Shown here in pieces: positions 9,395 through 23,119 of a DNA stretch of 64,000 bases (the first letter of the stretch is position 1; each line of letters starts with the position of its first letter). This DNA is from Ptiloglossa arizonensis (taxonomy: Eukaryota; Arthropoda; Insecta; Hymenoptera; Colletidae), in NCBI RefSeq assembly GCF_051014685.1, contig NW_027478859.1, positions 62,001 through 126,000 on the forward strand. Direction: 5' to 3'. Below the pieces are notes generated by a model that made no database searches, was not told the origin of the DNA, and saw only the letters and a list, made by a program, of their open reading frames with translations. Made by a program: the position numbers and the translations under genes.

Positions 9395-12048
9395 TTGCAT
9401 CTGAAAGTAGAAACTCGCCCGATTACAACGGTATGTGTAATTTTTCCCTAGGCCATTCTGGTTAAGCGCTTGGAGCAGCAGAATTGCGAAAAATTTTTTG
9501 CCATCTCAACCATTTCTTGGCTTCAAACTCCCATATCTCGCGAACGGATTGACCTAACCCAAAAATTCCTATTGCATCTGAAAGTAGAAACTCGCCCGAT
9601 TATAACGGTATGTGTATTTTTTCCCTAGGCCATTCTGGTTAAGCGTTTGGAGCAGCAGAATTGCGAAAAATTTTTTGCCTTCTCAACCATTTCTTGGCTT
9701 CAAAGTCCCATATCTCGCGAACGGATTGACCTAACCCAAAAATTCCTATTGCATCTGAAAGTAGAAACTCGCCCGATTATAACGGTATGTGTATTTTTTC
9801 CCTAGGCCATTCTGGTTAAGCGTTTGGAGCAGCAGAAGTGCGAAAAATTTGTTGTCTTCTCAACCATTTCTTAGCTTCAAACTCCCATATCTCGCGAACG
9901 GTTTGACCTAACCCAAAAATTCCTGTTGCATCTGAAAGTAGAAACTCGCCCGATTACAACGGTTTTTCTATTTTTTCCCTAGGCTATTCTGGTTAAGCGT
10001 TTGGAGCAGCAGAATTGTGAAAAATTTTTTGCCTTCTCTCCCATTTCTTGGCTTCAAACTCCCATATCTCGCGAACGGATTGATATAACCCAAAAATTCC
10101 TATTGCATCTGAAGGTAGAAACTCGCCCGATTACAACGGTATGTGTATTTTTTCCCTAGGCCATGCTGGTTAAGCGTTTGGAGCAGCAGAATTGCGAATA
10201 ATTTTTTGCCTTCTCTACCATTTTTTGGCTTCAAACTCTCATATCTCGCGAACGGATTGACCTAACCCAAAAATTCCTATTGCATCTGAAAGTAGAAGCT
10301 CGCCCGATTACAACGGTATGTGTATTTTTTCCCTAGGCCATTCTGGTTAAGCGTTTGGAGCACCAGAAGTGCGAAAAATTTGTTGTCTTCTCAACCATTT
10401 CTTAGCTTCTAACTCCCATATCTCGCGAACGGATTGACCTAACCCAAAAATTCCTGTTGCATCTAAAAGTAGAAACTCGCCCGATTACAACGGTTTTTCT
10501 ATTTTTTCCCTAGGCCATTCTGGTTAAGCGTTTGGAGCAGCAGAATTGTGAAAAATTTTTTGCCTTCTCTACCATTTCTTGGCTTCAAACTCCCATATCT
10601 CGCGAACGGATTGACCTAACCCAAAAATTCCTGTTGCATCTGAATGTAGAAACTCGCCCGATTACAACGGTATGTGTATTTTTTCCCTAGGCCATTCTGG
10701 TTAAGCGTTTGGAGCAGCAGAAGTGCGAAAAATTTGTTGTCTTCTCAACCATTTCTTAGCTTCAAACTCCCATATCTCGCGAACGGATTGACCTAACCCA
10801 AAAATTCCTGTTGCATCTGAAAGTAGAAACTCGCCCGATTACAACGGTTTTTCTATTTTTTCCCTAGGCCATTCTGGTTAAGCGTTTGGAGCAGCAGAAT
10901 TGCGAAAAATTTTTTGCCTTCTCAACCATTTCTTGGCTTCAAACTCCCATATCTCGCGAACGGATTGACCTAACCCAAAAATTCCTATTGCATCTGAAAG
11001 TAGAAACTCGCCCGATTATAACGGTATGTGTATTTTTTTCGTAGGCCATTCTGGTTAAGCGTTTGGAGCAGCAGAAGTGCGAAAAATTTGTTGTCTTCTC
11101 AACCATTTCTTAGCTTCAAACTCCCATATCTCGCGAACGATTTGACCTAACCCAAAAATTCCTGTTGCATCTGAAAGTAGAAACTCGCCCGATTACAACG
11201 GTTTTTCTATTTTTTCCCTAGGCTATTCTGGTTAAGCGTTTGGAGCAGCAGAATTGTGAAAAATTTTTTGACTTCTCTCCCATTTCATGGCTTCAAACTC
11301 CCATATCTCGCGAACGGATTGATATAACCCAAAAATTCCTATTGCATCTGAAGGTAGAAACTCGCCCGATTACAACGGTATGTGTATTTTTTCCCTAGGC
11401 CATGCTGGTTAAGCGTTTGGAGCAGCAGAATTGCGAATAATTTTTTGCCTTCTCTACCATTTTTTGGCTTCAAACTCTCATATCTCGCGAACGGATTGAC
11501 CTAACCCAAAAATTCCTATTGCATCTGAAAGTAGAAGCTCGCCCGATTATAACGGTATGTGTATTTTTTCCCTAGGCCATTCTGGTTAAGCGTTTGGAGC
11601 AGCAGAAGTGCGAAAAATTTGTTGTCTTCTCAACCATTTCTTAGCTTCTAACTCCCATATCTCGCGAACGGATTGACCTAACCCAGAGATTCCTGTTGCA
11701 TCTGAAAGTAGAAACTCGCCCGATTACAACGGTTTTTCTATTTTTTCCCTAGGCCATTCTGGTTAAGCGCTTGGAGCAGCAGAATTGTGAAAAATTTTTT
11801 GCCTTCTCTACCATTTCTTGGCTTCAAACTCCCATATCTCGCGACGGATTGACCTAACCCAAAAATTCCTGTTGCATCTGAAAGTAGAAACTCGCCCGAT
11901 TACAACGGTATGTGTATTTTTTCCCGCGGCCATTCTGGTTAAGCGTTTGGAGCAGCAGAAGTGCGAAAAATTTGTTGTCTTCTCAACCATTTCTTAGCTT
12001 CAAACTCCCATATCTCGCGAACTGATTGACCTAACCCAAAAATTCCTA
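9395..12048. repeat. 15-monomer HOR, copy 2 (2,654 bp)
   Basis: Second copy of 6741-9394. Besides the substituted monomer at about 10685-10867 (class A here; ggaag/ataacgg type in copy 1), noticed differences are tttttcgtagg near 11035, catttcatgg near 11283 and agcgcttgg near 11768. The match ends near 12049, where catctggaag and ataacgg replace catctgaaag and acaacgg. Confidence 0.87.
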
Positions 12049-14159
12049 TTGCATCTGGAAGTAGAAACTCGCCCGATTATAACGGTATGTGTATTTTTTC
12101 CCTAGGCCATTCTGGTTAAGCGCTTGGAGCAGCAGAATTGCGAAAAATTTTTTGCCTTCTCAACCATTTCTTGGCTTCAAACTCCCATATCTCGCGAACG
12201 GATTGACCTAACCCAAAAATTCCTATTGCATCTGAAAGTAGAAACTCGCCCGATTATAACGGTATGTGTATTTTTTCCCTAGGCCATTCTGGTTAAGCGT
12301 TTGGAGCAGCAGAAGTGCGAAAAATTTGTTGTCTTCTCAACCATTTCTTAGCTTCTAACTCCCATATCTCGCGAACGGATTGACCTAACCCAAAAATTCC
12401 TGTTGCATCTGAAAGTAGAAACTCGCCCGATTACAACGGTTTTTCTATTTTTTCCCTAGGCCTTTCTGGTTAAGCGTTTGGAGCAGCAGAATTGTGAAAA
12501 ATTTTTTGCCTTCTCTACCATTTCTTGGCTTCAAACTCCCATATCTCGCGAACGGATTGACCTAACCCAAAAATTCCTGTTGCATCTGAAAGTAGAAACT
12601 CGCCCGATTACAACGGTATGTGTATTTTTTCCCGAGGCCATTCTGGTTAAGCGTTTGGAGCAGCAGAAGTGCGAAAAATTTGTTGTCTTCTCAACCATTT
12701 CTTAGCTTCAACTCCCATATCTCGCGAACTGATTGACCTACCCCAAAAATTCCTATTGCATCTGAAAGTAGAAACTCGCCCGATTACAACGGTATGTGTA
12801 ATTTTTCCCTAGGCCATTCTGGTTAAGCGCTTGGAGCAGCAGAATTGCGAAAAATTTTTTGCCTTCTCAACCATTTCTTGGCTTCAAACTCCCATATCTC
12901 GCGAACGGATTGACCTAACCCAAAAATTCCTATTGCATCTGAAAGTAGAAACTCGCCCGATTATAACGGTATGTGTATTTTTTCCCTAGGCCATTCTGGT
13001 TAAGCGTTTGGAGCAGCAGAAGTGCGAAAAATTTGTTGTCTTCTCAACCATTTCTTAGCTTCAAACTCCCATATCTCGCGAACGGTTTGACCTAACCCAA
13101 AAATTCCTGTTGCATCTGAAAGTAGAAACTCGCCCGATTACAACGGTTTTTCTATTTTTTCCCTAGGCTATTCTGGTTAAGCGTTTGGAGCAGCAGAATT
13201 GTGAAAAATTTTTTGACTTCTCTCCCATTTCTTGGCTTCAAACTCCCATATCTCGCGAACGGATTGATATAACCCACAAATTCCTATTGCATCTGAAGGT
13301 AGAAACTCGCCCGATTACAACGGTGTGTGTATTTTTTCCCTAGGCCATGCTGGTTAAGCGTTTGGAGCAGCAGAATTGCGAATAATTTTTTGCCTTCTCT
13401 ACCATTTTTTGGCTTCAAACTCTCATATCTCGCGAACGGATTGACCTAACCCAAAAATTCCTATTGCATCTGAAAGTAGAAGCTCGCCCGATTATAACGG
13501 TATGTGTATTTTTTCCCTAGGCCATTCTGGTTAAGCGTTTGGAGCAGCAGAAGTGCGAAAAATTTGTTGTCTTCTCAACCATTTCTTAGCTTCTAACTCC
13601 CATATCTCGCGAACGGATTGACCTAACCCAAAAATTCCTGTTGCATCTGAAAGTAGAAACTCGCCCGATTACAACGGTATGTGTATTTTTTCCCGAGGCC
13701 ATTCTGGTTAAGCGTTTGGAGCAGCAGAAGTGCGAAAAATTTGTTGTCTTCTCAACCATTTCTTAGCTTCAAACTCCCATATCTCGCGAACTGATTGACC
13801 TAACCCAAAAATTCCTATTGCATCTGAAAGTAGAAACTCGCCCGATTACAACGGTATGTGTAATTTTTCCCTAGGCCATTCTGGTTAAGCGCTTGGAGCA
13901 GCAGAATTGCGAAAAATTTTTTGCCTTCTCAACCATTTCTTGGCTTCAAAGTCCCATATCTCGCGAACGGATTGACCTAACCCAAAAATTCCTATTGCAT
14001 CTGACAGTAGAAACTCGCCCGATTACAACGGTATGTGTATTTTTTCCCTAGGCCATTCTGGTTAAGCTTTTGGAGCAGCAGAATTGTGAAAAATTTTTTG
14101 CCTTCTCTACCATTTCCTGGCTTCAAACTCCCATATCTCGCGAACGGATTGACCTAACC
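12049..14159. repeat. Mosaic stretch related to the 15-monomer unit
   Basis: About 12 monomers built from pieces of the 7-12 kb region. The start resembles 8160-8400 (catctggaag, agcgcttgg). The run cggtttgacc (13085), ggctattc and ccatgctgg (near 13346) repeats the 9901-10162 run at an offset of 3,184 bp (18 monomers minus two bases). A one-base deletion (ttcaactccc) lies near 12710. The first dense HindIII-bearing monomer appears at about 14,066, linked to catttcctgg. No gene seen. Confidence 0.72.
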
Positions 14160-15575
14160 CAAAAATTCCTATTGCATCTGAAAGTAGAAACTCGCCCGAT
14201 TACAACGGTATGTGTAATTTTTCCCTAGGCCATTCTGGTTAAGCGCTTGGAGCAGCAGAATTGCGAAAAATTTTTTGCCTTCTCAACCATTTCTTGGCTT
14301 CAAAGTCCCATATCTCGCGAACGGATTGACCTAACCCAAAAATTCCTATTGCATCTGAAAGTAGAAACTCGCCCGATTACAACGGTATGTGTATTTTTTC
14401 CCTAGGCCATTCTGGTTAAGCTTTTGGAGCAGCAGAATTGTGAAAAATTTTTTGCCTTCTCTACCATTTCCTGGCTTCAAACTCCATATCTCGCGAACGG
14501 ATTGACCTAACCCAAAAATTCCTATTGCATCTGAAAGTAGAAACTCGCCCGATTACAACGGTATGTGTAATTTTTCCCTAGGCCATTCTGGTTAAGCGCT
14601 TGGAGCAGCAGAATTGCGAAAAATTTTTTGCCTTCTCAACCATTTCTTGGCTTCAAAGTCCCATATCTCGCGAACGGATTGACCTAACCCAAAAATTCCT
14701 ATTGCATCTGAAAGTAGAAACTCGCCCGATTATAACGGTATGTGTATTTTTTCCCTAGGCCATTCTGGTTAAGCGTTTGGAGCAGCAGAAGTGCGAAAAA
14801 TTTGTTGTCTTCTCAACCATTTCTTAGCTTCAAACTCCCATATCTCGCGAACGGATTGACCTAACCCAAAAATTCCTGTTGCATCTGAAAGTAGAAACTT
14901 GCCCGATTACAACGGTTTTTCTATTTTTTCCCTAGGCCATTCTGGTTAAGCGTTTGGAGCAGCAGAATTGTGAAAAATTTTTTGCCTTCTCTACCATTTC
15001 TTGGCTTCAAACTCCCATATCTCGCGAACGGATTGATATAACCCAAAAATTCCTATTGCATCTGAAGGTAGAAACTCGCCCGATTACAACGGTATGTGTA
15101 TTTTTTCCCTAGGCCATTCTGGTTAAGCGTTTGGAGCAGCAGAATTGCGAAAAATTTTTTGCCTTCTCTACCATTTTTTGGCTTCAAAGTCCCATATCTC
15201 GCGAACGGATTGACCTAACCCAAAAATTCCTATTGCATCTGAAAGTAGAAACTCGCCCGATTATAACGGTATGTGTATTTTTTCCCTAGGCCATTCTGGT
15301 TAAGCGTTTGGAGCAGCAGAAGTGCGAAAAATTTGTTGTCTTCTCAACCATTTCTTAGCTTCAAACTCCCATATCTCGCGAACGGATTGACCTAACCCAA
15401 AAATTCCTGTTGCATCTGAAAGTAGAAACTCGCCCGATTACAACGGTTTTTCTATTTTTTCCCTATGCCATTCTGGTTAAGCGTTTGGAGCAGCAGAATT
15501 GTGAAAAATTTTTTGCCTTCTCAACCATTTCTTAGCTTCAAACTCCCATATCTCGCGAACTGATTGACCTAACCC
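14160..15575. repeat. 8-monomer HOR, copy 1 (1,416 bp)
   Basis: First copy of an 8-monomer duplication. Markers shared at offset 1,416 are gtgtaattttt (14206/15622 and 14570/15985), catttcctgg (14466/15882) with its HindIII site, aaacttgccc (14900/16316), gatataaccc and ttcaaagtccc. This copy has a private one-base deletion (aactccatatc, near 14484) absent from its partner, so the deletion occurred after the duplication or was repaired in the other copy. Confidence 0.83.
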
Positions 15576-16876
15576 AAAAATTCCTATTGCATCTGAAAGT
15601 AGAAACTCGCCCGATTACAACGGTATGTGTAATTTTTCCCTAGGCCATTCTGGTTAAGCGCTTGGAGCAGCAGAATTGCGAAAAATTTTTTGCCTTCTCA
15701 ACCATTTCTTGGCTTCAAAGTCCCATATCTCGCGAACGGATTGACCCAACCCAAAAATTCCTATTGCATCTGAAAGTAGAAACTCGCCCGATTACAACGG
15801 TATGTGTATTTTTTCCCTAGGCCATTCTGGTTAAGCTTTTGGAGCAGCAGAATTGTGAAAAATTTTTTGCCTTCTCTACCATTTCCTGGCTTCAAACTCC
15901 CATATCTCGCGAACGGATTGACCTAACCCAAAAATTCCTATTGCATCTGAAAGTAGAAACTCGCCCGATTACAACGGTATGTGTAATTTTTCCCTAGGCC
16001 ATTCTGGTTAAGCGCTTGGAGCAGCAGAATTGCGAAAAATTTTTTGCCTTCTCAACCATTTCTTGGCTTCAAAGTCCCATATCTCGCGAACGGATTGACC
16101 TAACCCAAAAATTCCTATTGCATCTGAAAGTAGAAACTCGCCCGATTATAACGGTATGTGTATTTTTTCCCTAGGCCATTCTGGTTAAGCGTTTGGAGCA
16201 GCAGAAGTGCGAAAAATTTGTTGTCTTCTCAACCATTTCTTAGCTTCAAACTCCCATATCTCGCGAACGGATTGACCTAACCCAAAAATTCCTGTTGCAT
16301 CTGAAAGTAGAAACTTGCCCGATTACAACGGTTTTTCTATTTTTTCCCTAGGCCATTCTGGTTAAGCGTTTGGAGCAGCAGAATTGTGAAAAATTTTTTG
16401 CCTTCTCTACCATTTCTTGGCTTCAAACTCCCATATCTCGCGAACGGATTGATATAACCCAAAAATTCCTATTGCATCTGAAGGTAGAAACTCGCCCGAT
16501 TACAACGGTATGTGTATTTTTTCCCTAGGCCATTCTGGTTAAGCGTTTGGAGCAGCAGAATTGCGAAAAATTTTTTGCCTTCTCTACCATTTTTTGGCTT
16601 CAAAGTCCCATATCTCGCGAACGGATTGACCTAACCCAAAAATTCCTATTGCATCTGAAAGTAGAAACTCGCCCGATTATAACGGTATGTGTATTTTTTC
16701 CCTAGGCCATTCTGGTTAAGCGTTTGGAGCAGCAGAAGTGCGAAAAATTTGTTGTCTTCTCAACCATTTCTTAGCTTCAAACTCCCATATCTCGCGAACG
16801 GATTGACCTAACCCAAAAATTCCTGTTGCATCTGAAAGTAGAAACTCGCCCGATTACAACGGTTTTTCTATTTTTT
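15576..16876. repeat. 8-monomer HOR, copy 2
   Basis: Second copy of the unit at 14160. The match fails near 16877, where ccctaggcc stands against ccctatgcc at 15461. Its first half (about 15575-16450) recurs again at 17345-18220, 10 monomers (1,770 bp) further, with the same cttgccc and cctgg markers, so this unit seeded a third partial copy. Confidence 0.82.
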
Positions 16877-17329
16877 CCCTAGGCCATTCTGGTTAAGCGT
16901 TTGGAGCAGCAGAATTGCGAAAAATTTTTTGCCTTCTCAACCATTTCTTGGCTTCAAAGTCCCATATCTCGCGAACGGATTGACCTAACCCAAAAATTCC
17001 TATTGCATCTTAAAGTAGAAACTCGCCCGATTACAACGGTATGTGTAATTTTTCCCTAGGCCATTCTGGTTAAGCGCTTGGAGCAGCAGAATTGCGAAAA
17101 ATTTTTTGCCTTCTCAACCATTTCTTGGCTTCAAAGTCCCATATCTCGCGAACGGATTGACCTAACCCAAAAATTCCTATTGCATCTGAAAGTAGAAACT
17201 CGCCCGATTACAACGGAATGTGTATTTTTTCCCTAGGCCATTCTGGTTAAGCTTTTGGAGCAGCAGAATTGTGAAAAATTTTTTGCCTTCTCTACCATTT
17301 CCTGGCTTCAAACTTCCATATCTCGCGAA
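16877..17329. repeat. Short linker between HOR units
   Basis: About 2.5 monomers of class C and D type joining the 8-monomer pair to the next block. Private variants are catcttaaag near 17008, cggaatgtg near 17215 and aacttccat near 17311. No gene seen. Confidence 0.7.
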
Positions 17330-18852
17330 CGGATTGACCTAACCCAAAAATTCCTATTGCATCTGAAAGTAGAAACTCGCCCGATTACAACGGTATGTGT
17401 AATTTTTCCCTAGGCCATTCTGGTTAAGCGCTTGGAGCAGCAGAATTGCGAAAAATTTTTTGCCTTCTCAACCATTTCTTGGCTTCAAAGTCCCATATCT
17501 CGCGAACGGATTGACCTAACCCAAAAATTCCTATTGCATCTGAAAGTAGAAACTCGCCCGATTACAACGGTATGTGTATTTTTTCCCTAGGCCATTCTGG
17601 TTAAGCTTTTGGAGCAGCAGAATTGTGAAAAATTTTTTGCCTTCTCTACCATTTCCTGGCTTCAAACTCCCATATCTCGCGAACGGATTGACCTAACCCA
17701 AAAATTCCTATTGCATCTGAAAGTAGAAACTCGCCCGATTACAACGGTATGTGTAATTTTTCCCTAGGCCATTCTGGTTAAGCGCTTGGAGCAGCAGAAT
17801 TGCGAAAAATTTTTTGCCTTCTCAACCATTTCTTGGCTTCAAAGTCCCATATCTCGCGAACGGATTGACCTAACCCAAAAATTCCTATTGCATCTGAAAG
17901 TAGAAACTCGCCCGATTATAACGGTATGTGTATTTTTTCCCTAGGCCATTCTGGTTAAGCGTTTGGAGCAGCAGAAGTGCGAAAAATTTGTTGTCTTCTC
18001 AACCATTTCTTAGCTTCAAACTCCCATATCTCGCGAACGGATTGACCTAACCCAAAAATTCCTGTTGCATCTGAAAGTAGAAACTTGCCCGATTACAACG
18101 GTTTTTCTATTTTTTCCCTAGGCCATTCTGGTTAAGCGTTTGGAGCAGCAGAATTGTGAAAAATTTTTTGCCTTCTCTACCATTTCTTGGCTTCAAACTC
18201 CCATATCTCGCGAACGGATTGGCCTAACCCAAAAATTCCTATTGCATCTGAAGGTAGAAACTCGCCCGATTACAACGGTATGTGTATTTTTTCCCTAGGC
18301 CATTCTGGTTAAGCGTTTGGAGCAGCAGAATTACGAAAAATTTTTTGCCCTCTCTACCATTTTTTGGCTTCAAAGTCCCATATCTCGCGATCGGATTGAC
18401 CTAACCCAAAAATTCCTATTGCATCTGAAAGTAGAAACTCGCCCGATTATAACGGTATGTGTATTTTTTCCCTAGGCCATTCTGGTTAAGCGTTTGGAGC
18501 AGCAGAAGTGCGAAAAATTTGTTGTCTTCTCAACCATTTCTTAGCTTCAATCTCCCATATCTCGCGAACGGATTTACCTAACCCAAAAATTCCTGTTGCA
18601 TCTGAAAGTAGATACTCGCCCGATTACAACGGTATGTTTATTTTTTCCCTATGCCATTCTGGTTAAGCGTTTGGAGCAGCAGAAGTGCGAAAAATTTGTT
18701 GTCTTCTCAACCATTTCTTAGCTTCAAACTCCCATATCTCGCGAACGGATTGACCTAACACAAACATTCCTGTTGCATCTGAAAGTAGAAACTCGCCCGA
18801 TTACAACGGTTTTTCTATTTTTTCCCTAGGCCATTCTGGTTAAGCGTTTGGA
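17330..18852. repeat. Displaced duplicate, 13-monomer offset, copy 1
   Basis: About 1.52 kb matching 19631-21153 at an offset of 2,301 bp (13 x 177). Shared markers are HindIII (17603/19904), catttcctgg, aaacttgccc (18086/20387), attggccta, gaattacgaaa, tgccctctc, gcgatcgg, ggatttacc, agatactcg and aacacaaacatt. One noticed difference is ggtatgttt near 18634 against ggtatgtgt. The matched span is shorter than the period, so 18853-19630 lies between the copies. Confidence 0.84.
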
Positions 18853-19005
18853 GCAGCAGAAGTGCGAAAAATTTGTTGTCTTCTCAACCATTTCTTAGCT
18901 TCAAACTCCCATATCTCGCGAACGGATTGACCTAACACAAACATTCCTGTTGCATCTGAAAGTAGAAACTCGCCCGATTACAACGGTTTTTCTATTTTTT
19001 CCCTA
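18829..19005 (+). repeat. Single-monomer tandem duplication
   Basis: This class A monomer repeats the preceding one (18652-18828): both have aagtgcg, the rare aacacaaacatt and the ggtttttc ending, 177 bp apart. The homologous place in the partner block (about 20953-21153) has the rare variant only once, so this is a one-unit gain, or a one-unit loss in the partner. Confidence 0.8.
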
Positions 19006-19630
19006 GGCCATTCTGGTTAAGCGTTTGGAGCAGCAGAAGTGCGAAAAATTTGTTGTCTTCTCAACCATTTCTTAGCTTCAAACTCCCATATCTCGCGAAC
19101 GGATTGACCTAACCCAAAAATTCCTGTTGCATCTGAAAGTAGAAACTCGCCCGATTACAACGGTTTTTCTATTTTTTCCCTAGGCCATTCTGGTTAAGCG
19201 TTTGGAGCAGCAGAATTGTGAAAAATTTTTTGCCTTCTCTACCATTTCTTGGCTTCAAACTCCCATATCTCGCGAACGGATTGACCTAACCCAAAAATTC
19301 CTGTTGCATCTGAAAGTAGAAACTCGCCCGATTACAACGGTATGTGTATTTTTTCCCGAGGCCATTCTGGTTAAGCGTTTGGAGCAGCAGAAGTGCGAAA
19401 AATTTGTTGTCTTCTCAACCATTTCTTAGCTTCAAACTCCCATATCTCGCGAACTGATTGACCTAACCCAAAAATTCCTATTGCATCTGAAAGTAGAAAC
19501 TCGCCCGATTACAACGGTATGTGTAATTTTTCCCTAGGCCATTCTGGTTAAGCGCTTGGAGCAGCAGAATTGCGAAAAATTTTTTGCCTTCTCAACCATT
19601 TCTTGGCTTCAAAGTCCCATATCTCGCGAA
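19006..19630. repeat. Intervening monomers resembling 12.3-12.9 kb
   Basis: About 3.5 monomers (A, B, then ccgaggcc, gaactgatt, gtgtaattttt and agcgcttgg types). The B monomer and its right neighbour repeat those at 12478, 6,724 bp upstream (38 monomers minus the two one-base deletions between them). The same combination recurs from 2.9 kb on, so it is an old shared sub-unit. Confidence 0.72.
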
Positions 19631-21153
19631 CGGATTGACCTAACCCAAAAATTCCTATTGCATCTGAAAGTAGAAACTCGCCCGATTACAACGGTATGTG
19701 TAATTTTTCCCTAGGCCATTCTGGTTAAGCGCTTGGAGCAGCAGAATTGCGAAAAATTTTTTGCCTTCTCAACCATTTCTTGGCTTCAAAGTCCCATATC
19801 TCGCGAACGGATTGACCTAACCCAAAAATTCCTATTGCATCTGAAAGTAGAAACTCGCCCGATTACAACGGTATGTGTATTTTTTCCCTAGGCCATTCTG
19901 GTTAAGCTTTTGGAGCAGCAGAATTGTGAAAAATTTTTTGCCTTCTCTACCATTTCCTGGCTTCAAACTCCCATATCTCGCGAACGGATTGACCTAACCC
20001 AAAAATTCCTATTGCATCTGAAAGTAGAAACTCGCCCGATTACAACGGTATGTGTAATTTTTCCCTAGGCCATTCTGGTTAAGCGCTTGGAGCAGCAGAA
20101 TTGCGAAAAATTTTTTGCCTTCTCAACCATTTCTTGGCTTCAAAGTCCCATATCTCGCGAACGGATTGACCTAACCCAAAAATTCCTATTGCATCTGAAA
20201 GTAGAAACTCGCCCGATTATAACGGTATGTGTATTTTTTCCCTAGGCCATTCTGGTTAAGCGTTTGGAGCAGCAGAAGTGCGAAAAATTTGTTGTCTTCT
20301 CAACCATTTCTTAGCTTCAAACTCCCATATCTCGCGAACGGATTGACCTAACCCAAAAATTCCTGTTGCATCTGAAAGTAGAAACTTGCCCGATTACAAC
20401 GGTTTTTCTATTTTTTCCCTAGGCCATTCTGGTTAAGCGTTTGGAGCAGCAGAATTGTGAAAAATTTTTTGCCTTCTCTACCATTTCTTGGCTTCAAACT
20501 CCCATATCTCGCGAACGGATTGGCCTAACCCAAAAATTCCTATTGCATCTGAAGGTAGAAACTCGCCCGATTACAACGGTATGTGTATTTTTTCCCTAGG
20601 CCATTCTGGTTAAGCGTTTGGAGCAGCAGAATTACGAAAAATTTTTTGCCCTCTCTACCATTTTTTGGCTTCAAAGTCCCATATCTCGCGATCGGATTGA
20701 CCTAACCCAAAAATTCCTATTGCATCTGAAAGTAGAAACTCGCCCGATTATAACGGTATGTGTATTTTTTCCCTAGGCCATTCTGGTTAAGCGTTTGGAG
20801 CAGCAGAAGTGCGAAAAATTTGTTGTCTTCTCAACCATTTCTTAGCTTCAATCTCCCATATCTCGCGAACGGATTTACCTAACCCAAAAATTCCTGTTGC
20901 ATCTGAAAGTAGATACTCGCCCGATTACAACGGTATGTGTATTTTTTCCCTATGCCATTCTGGTTAAGCGTTTGGAGCAGCAGAAGTGCGAAAAATTTGT
21001 TGTCTTCTCAACCATTTCTTAGCTTCAAACTCCCATATCTCGCGAACGGATTGACCTAACACAAACATTCCTGTTGCATCTGAAAGTAGAAACTCGCCCG
21101 ATTACAACGGTTTTTCTATTTTTTCCCTAGGCCATTCTGGTTAAGCGTTTGGA
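19631..21153. repeat. Displaced duplicate, 13-monomer offset, copy 2
   Basis: Partner of 17330-18852 with the same ordered rare variants. The match stops near 21153, where gtttggagtagcag (a private tag of the next region) replaces gtttggagcagcag. This block holds the last agcgcttgg monomer I noticed, near 20,093; the variant does not reappear to the right. Confidence 0.84.
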
Positions 21154-23119
21154 GTAGCAGAATTGTGAAAAATTTTTTGCCTTCTCAACCATTTCTTGGC
21201 TTCAAACTCCCATATCTCGCGAACGGATTGACCTAACCCAAAAATTCCTATTGCATCTGAAAGTAGAAACTCGCCCGATTATAACGGTATATGTATTTTT
21301 TCCCTAGGCCATTCTGGTTAAGCGTTTGGAGCAGCAGAAGTGCGAAAAATTTGTTGTCTTCTCAAGCATTTCTTAGCTTCAAACTCCCATATCTCGCGAA
21401 CGGATTGACTTAACCCAAAAATTCCTATCGCATCTGAAGGTAGAAACTCGCCCGATTAGAACGGTATGTGTATTTTTTCCCTAGGCCATTTTGTTTAAGC
21501 GTTTGGAGCAGCAGAATTGCGAAAAATTTTTTGCCCTCTCTACCATTTTTTGGCTTCAAAGTCCCATATCTCGCGAACGGATTGACCTAACCCAAAAATT
21601 CCTATTGCATCTGAAAGTAGAAACTCGCCCGATTATAACGGTATGTGTATTTTTTCCCTAGGCCATTCTGGTTAAGCGTTTGGAGCAGCAGAAGTGCGAA
21701 AAATTTGTTGTCTTCTCAACCATTTCTTAGCTTCAATCTCCCATATCTCGCGAACGGATTTACCTAACCCAAAAATTCCTGTTGCATCTGAAAGTAGATT
21801 CTCGCCCGATTACAACGGTATGTGTATTTTTTCCCTATGCCATTCTGGTTAAGCGTTTGGAGCAGCAGAAGTGCGAAAAATTTGTTGTCTTCTCAACCAT
21901 TTCATAGCTTCAAACTCCCATATCTCGCGAACGGATTGACCTAACCCAAACATTCCTGTTGCATCTGAAAGTAGAAACTCGCCCGATTACAACGGTTTTT
22001 CTATTTTTTCCCTATGCCATTCTGGTTAAGCGTTTGGAGCAGCAGAAGTGCGAAAAATTTGTTGTCTTCTCAACCATTTCTTAGCTTCAAACTCCCATAT
22101 CTCGCGAACGGATTGACCTAACCCAAACATTCCTGTTGCATCTGAAAGTAGAAACTCGCCCGATTACAACGGTTTTTCTATTTTTTCCCTAGGCCATTCT
22201 GGTTAAGCGTTTGGAGTAGCAGAATTGTGAAAAATTTTTTGCCTTCTCTACCATTTCTTGGCTTCAAACTCCCATATCTCGCGAACGGATTGACCTAACC
22301 CAAAAATTCCTATTGCATCTGAAGGTAGAAACTCGCCCGATTAGAACGGTATGTGTATTTTTTCCCTAGGCCATTCTGGTTAAGCGTTTGGAGCAGCAGA
22401 ATTGCGAAAAATTTTTGGCCTTCTCTACCATTTTTTAGCTTCAAAGTCCCATATCTCGAGAACGGATTGACCTAACCCAAAAATTCCTATTGCATCTGAA
22501 AGTAGAAACTCGCCCGATTGTAACGGTATGTGTATTTTTTCCCTAGGCCATTCTGGTTAAGCGTTTGGAGCAGCAGAAGTGCGAAAAATTTGTTGTCTTC
22601 TCAACCATTTCTTAGCTTCAAACTCCCATATCTCCCGAACGGATTGACCTAACCCAAAAATTCCTGTTGCATCTGAAAGTAGAAACTCGCCCGATTACAA
22701 CGGTTTTCCTATTTTTCCCTAGGCCATTCTGGTTAAGCGTTTGGAGCAGCAGAATTGCGAAAAATTTTTTGCCTTCTCTACCATTTTTTGGCTTCAAACT
22801 CCCATATCTCGCGTACGGATTGACCTAACCCAAAAATTCCTATTGCATCTGAAAGTAGAAACTCGCCCGATTATAACGGTATGTGTATTTTTTCCCTAGG
22901 CCATTCTGGTTAAGCGTTTGGAGCAGCAGAAGTGCGAAAAATTTGTTGTCTTCTCAACCATTTCTTAGCTTCAAACTCCCATATCTCGCGAACGGATTGA
23001 CCTAACCCAAAAATTCCTGTTGCATCTGAAAGTAGAAACTCGCCCGATTACAACGGTTTTTCTATTTTTTCCCTAGGCCATTCTGGTTAAGCGTTTGGAG
23101 CAGCAGAATTGTGACAAAT
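21154..23119. repeat. Heterogeneous monomer stretch tagged by gagtagcag
   Basis: About 11 monomers. The tag ttggagtagcag occurs near 21154 and 22215 (6 monomers apart) and recurs at 23455 and 24338. Other local variants are attagaacgg, tttttggcc, atttttccc with one T missing (near 22710), cattttgtttaag near 21487, ctcgagaac near 22456 and gcgtacgg near 22812. Many singletons suggest it has not been homogenised recently. No gene seen. Confidence 0.75.
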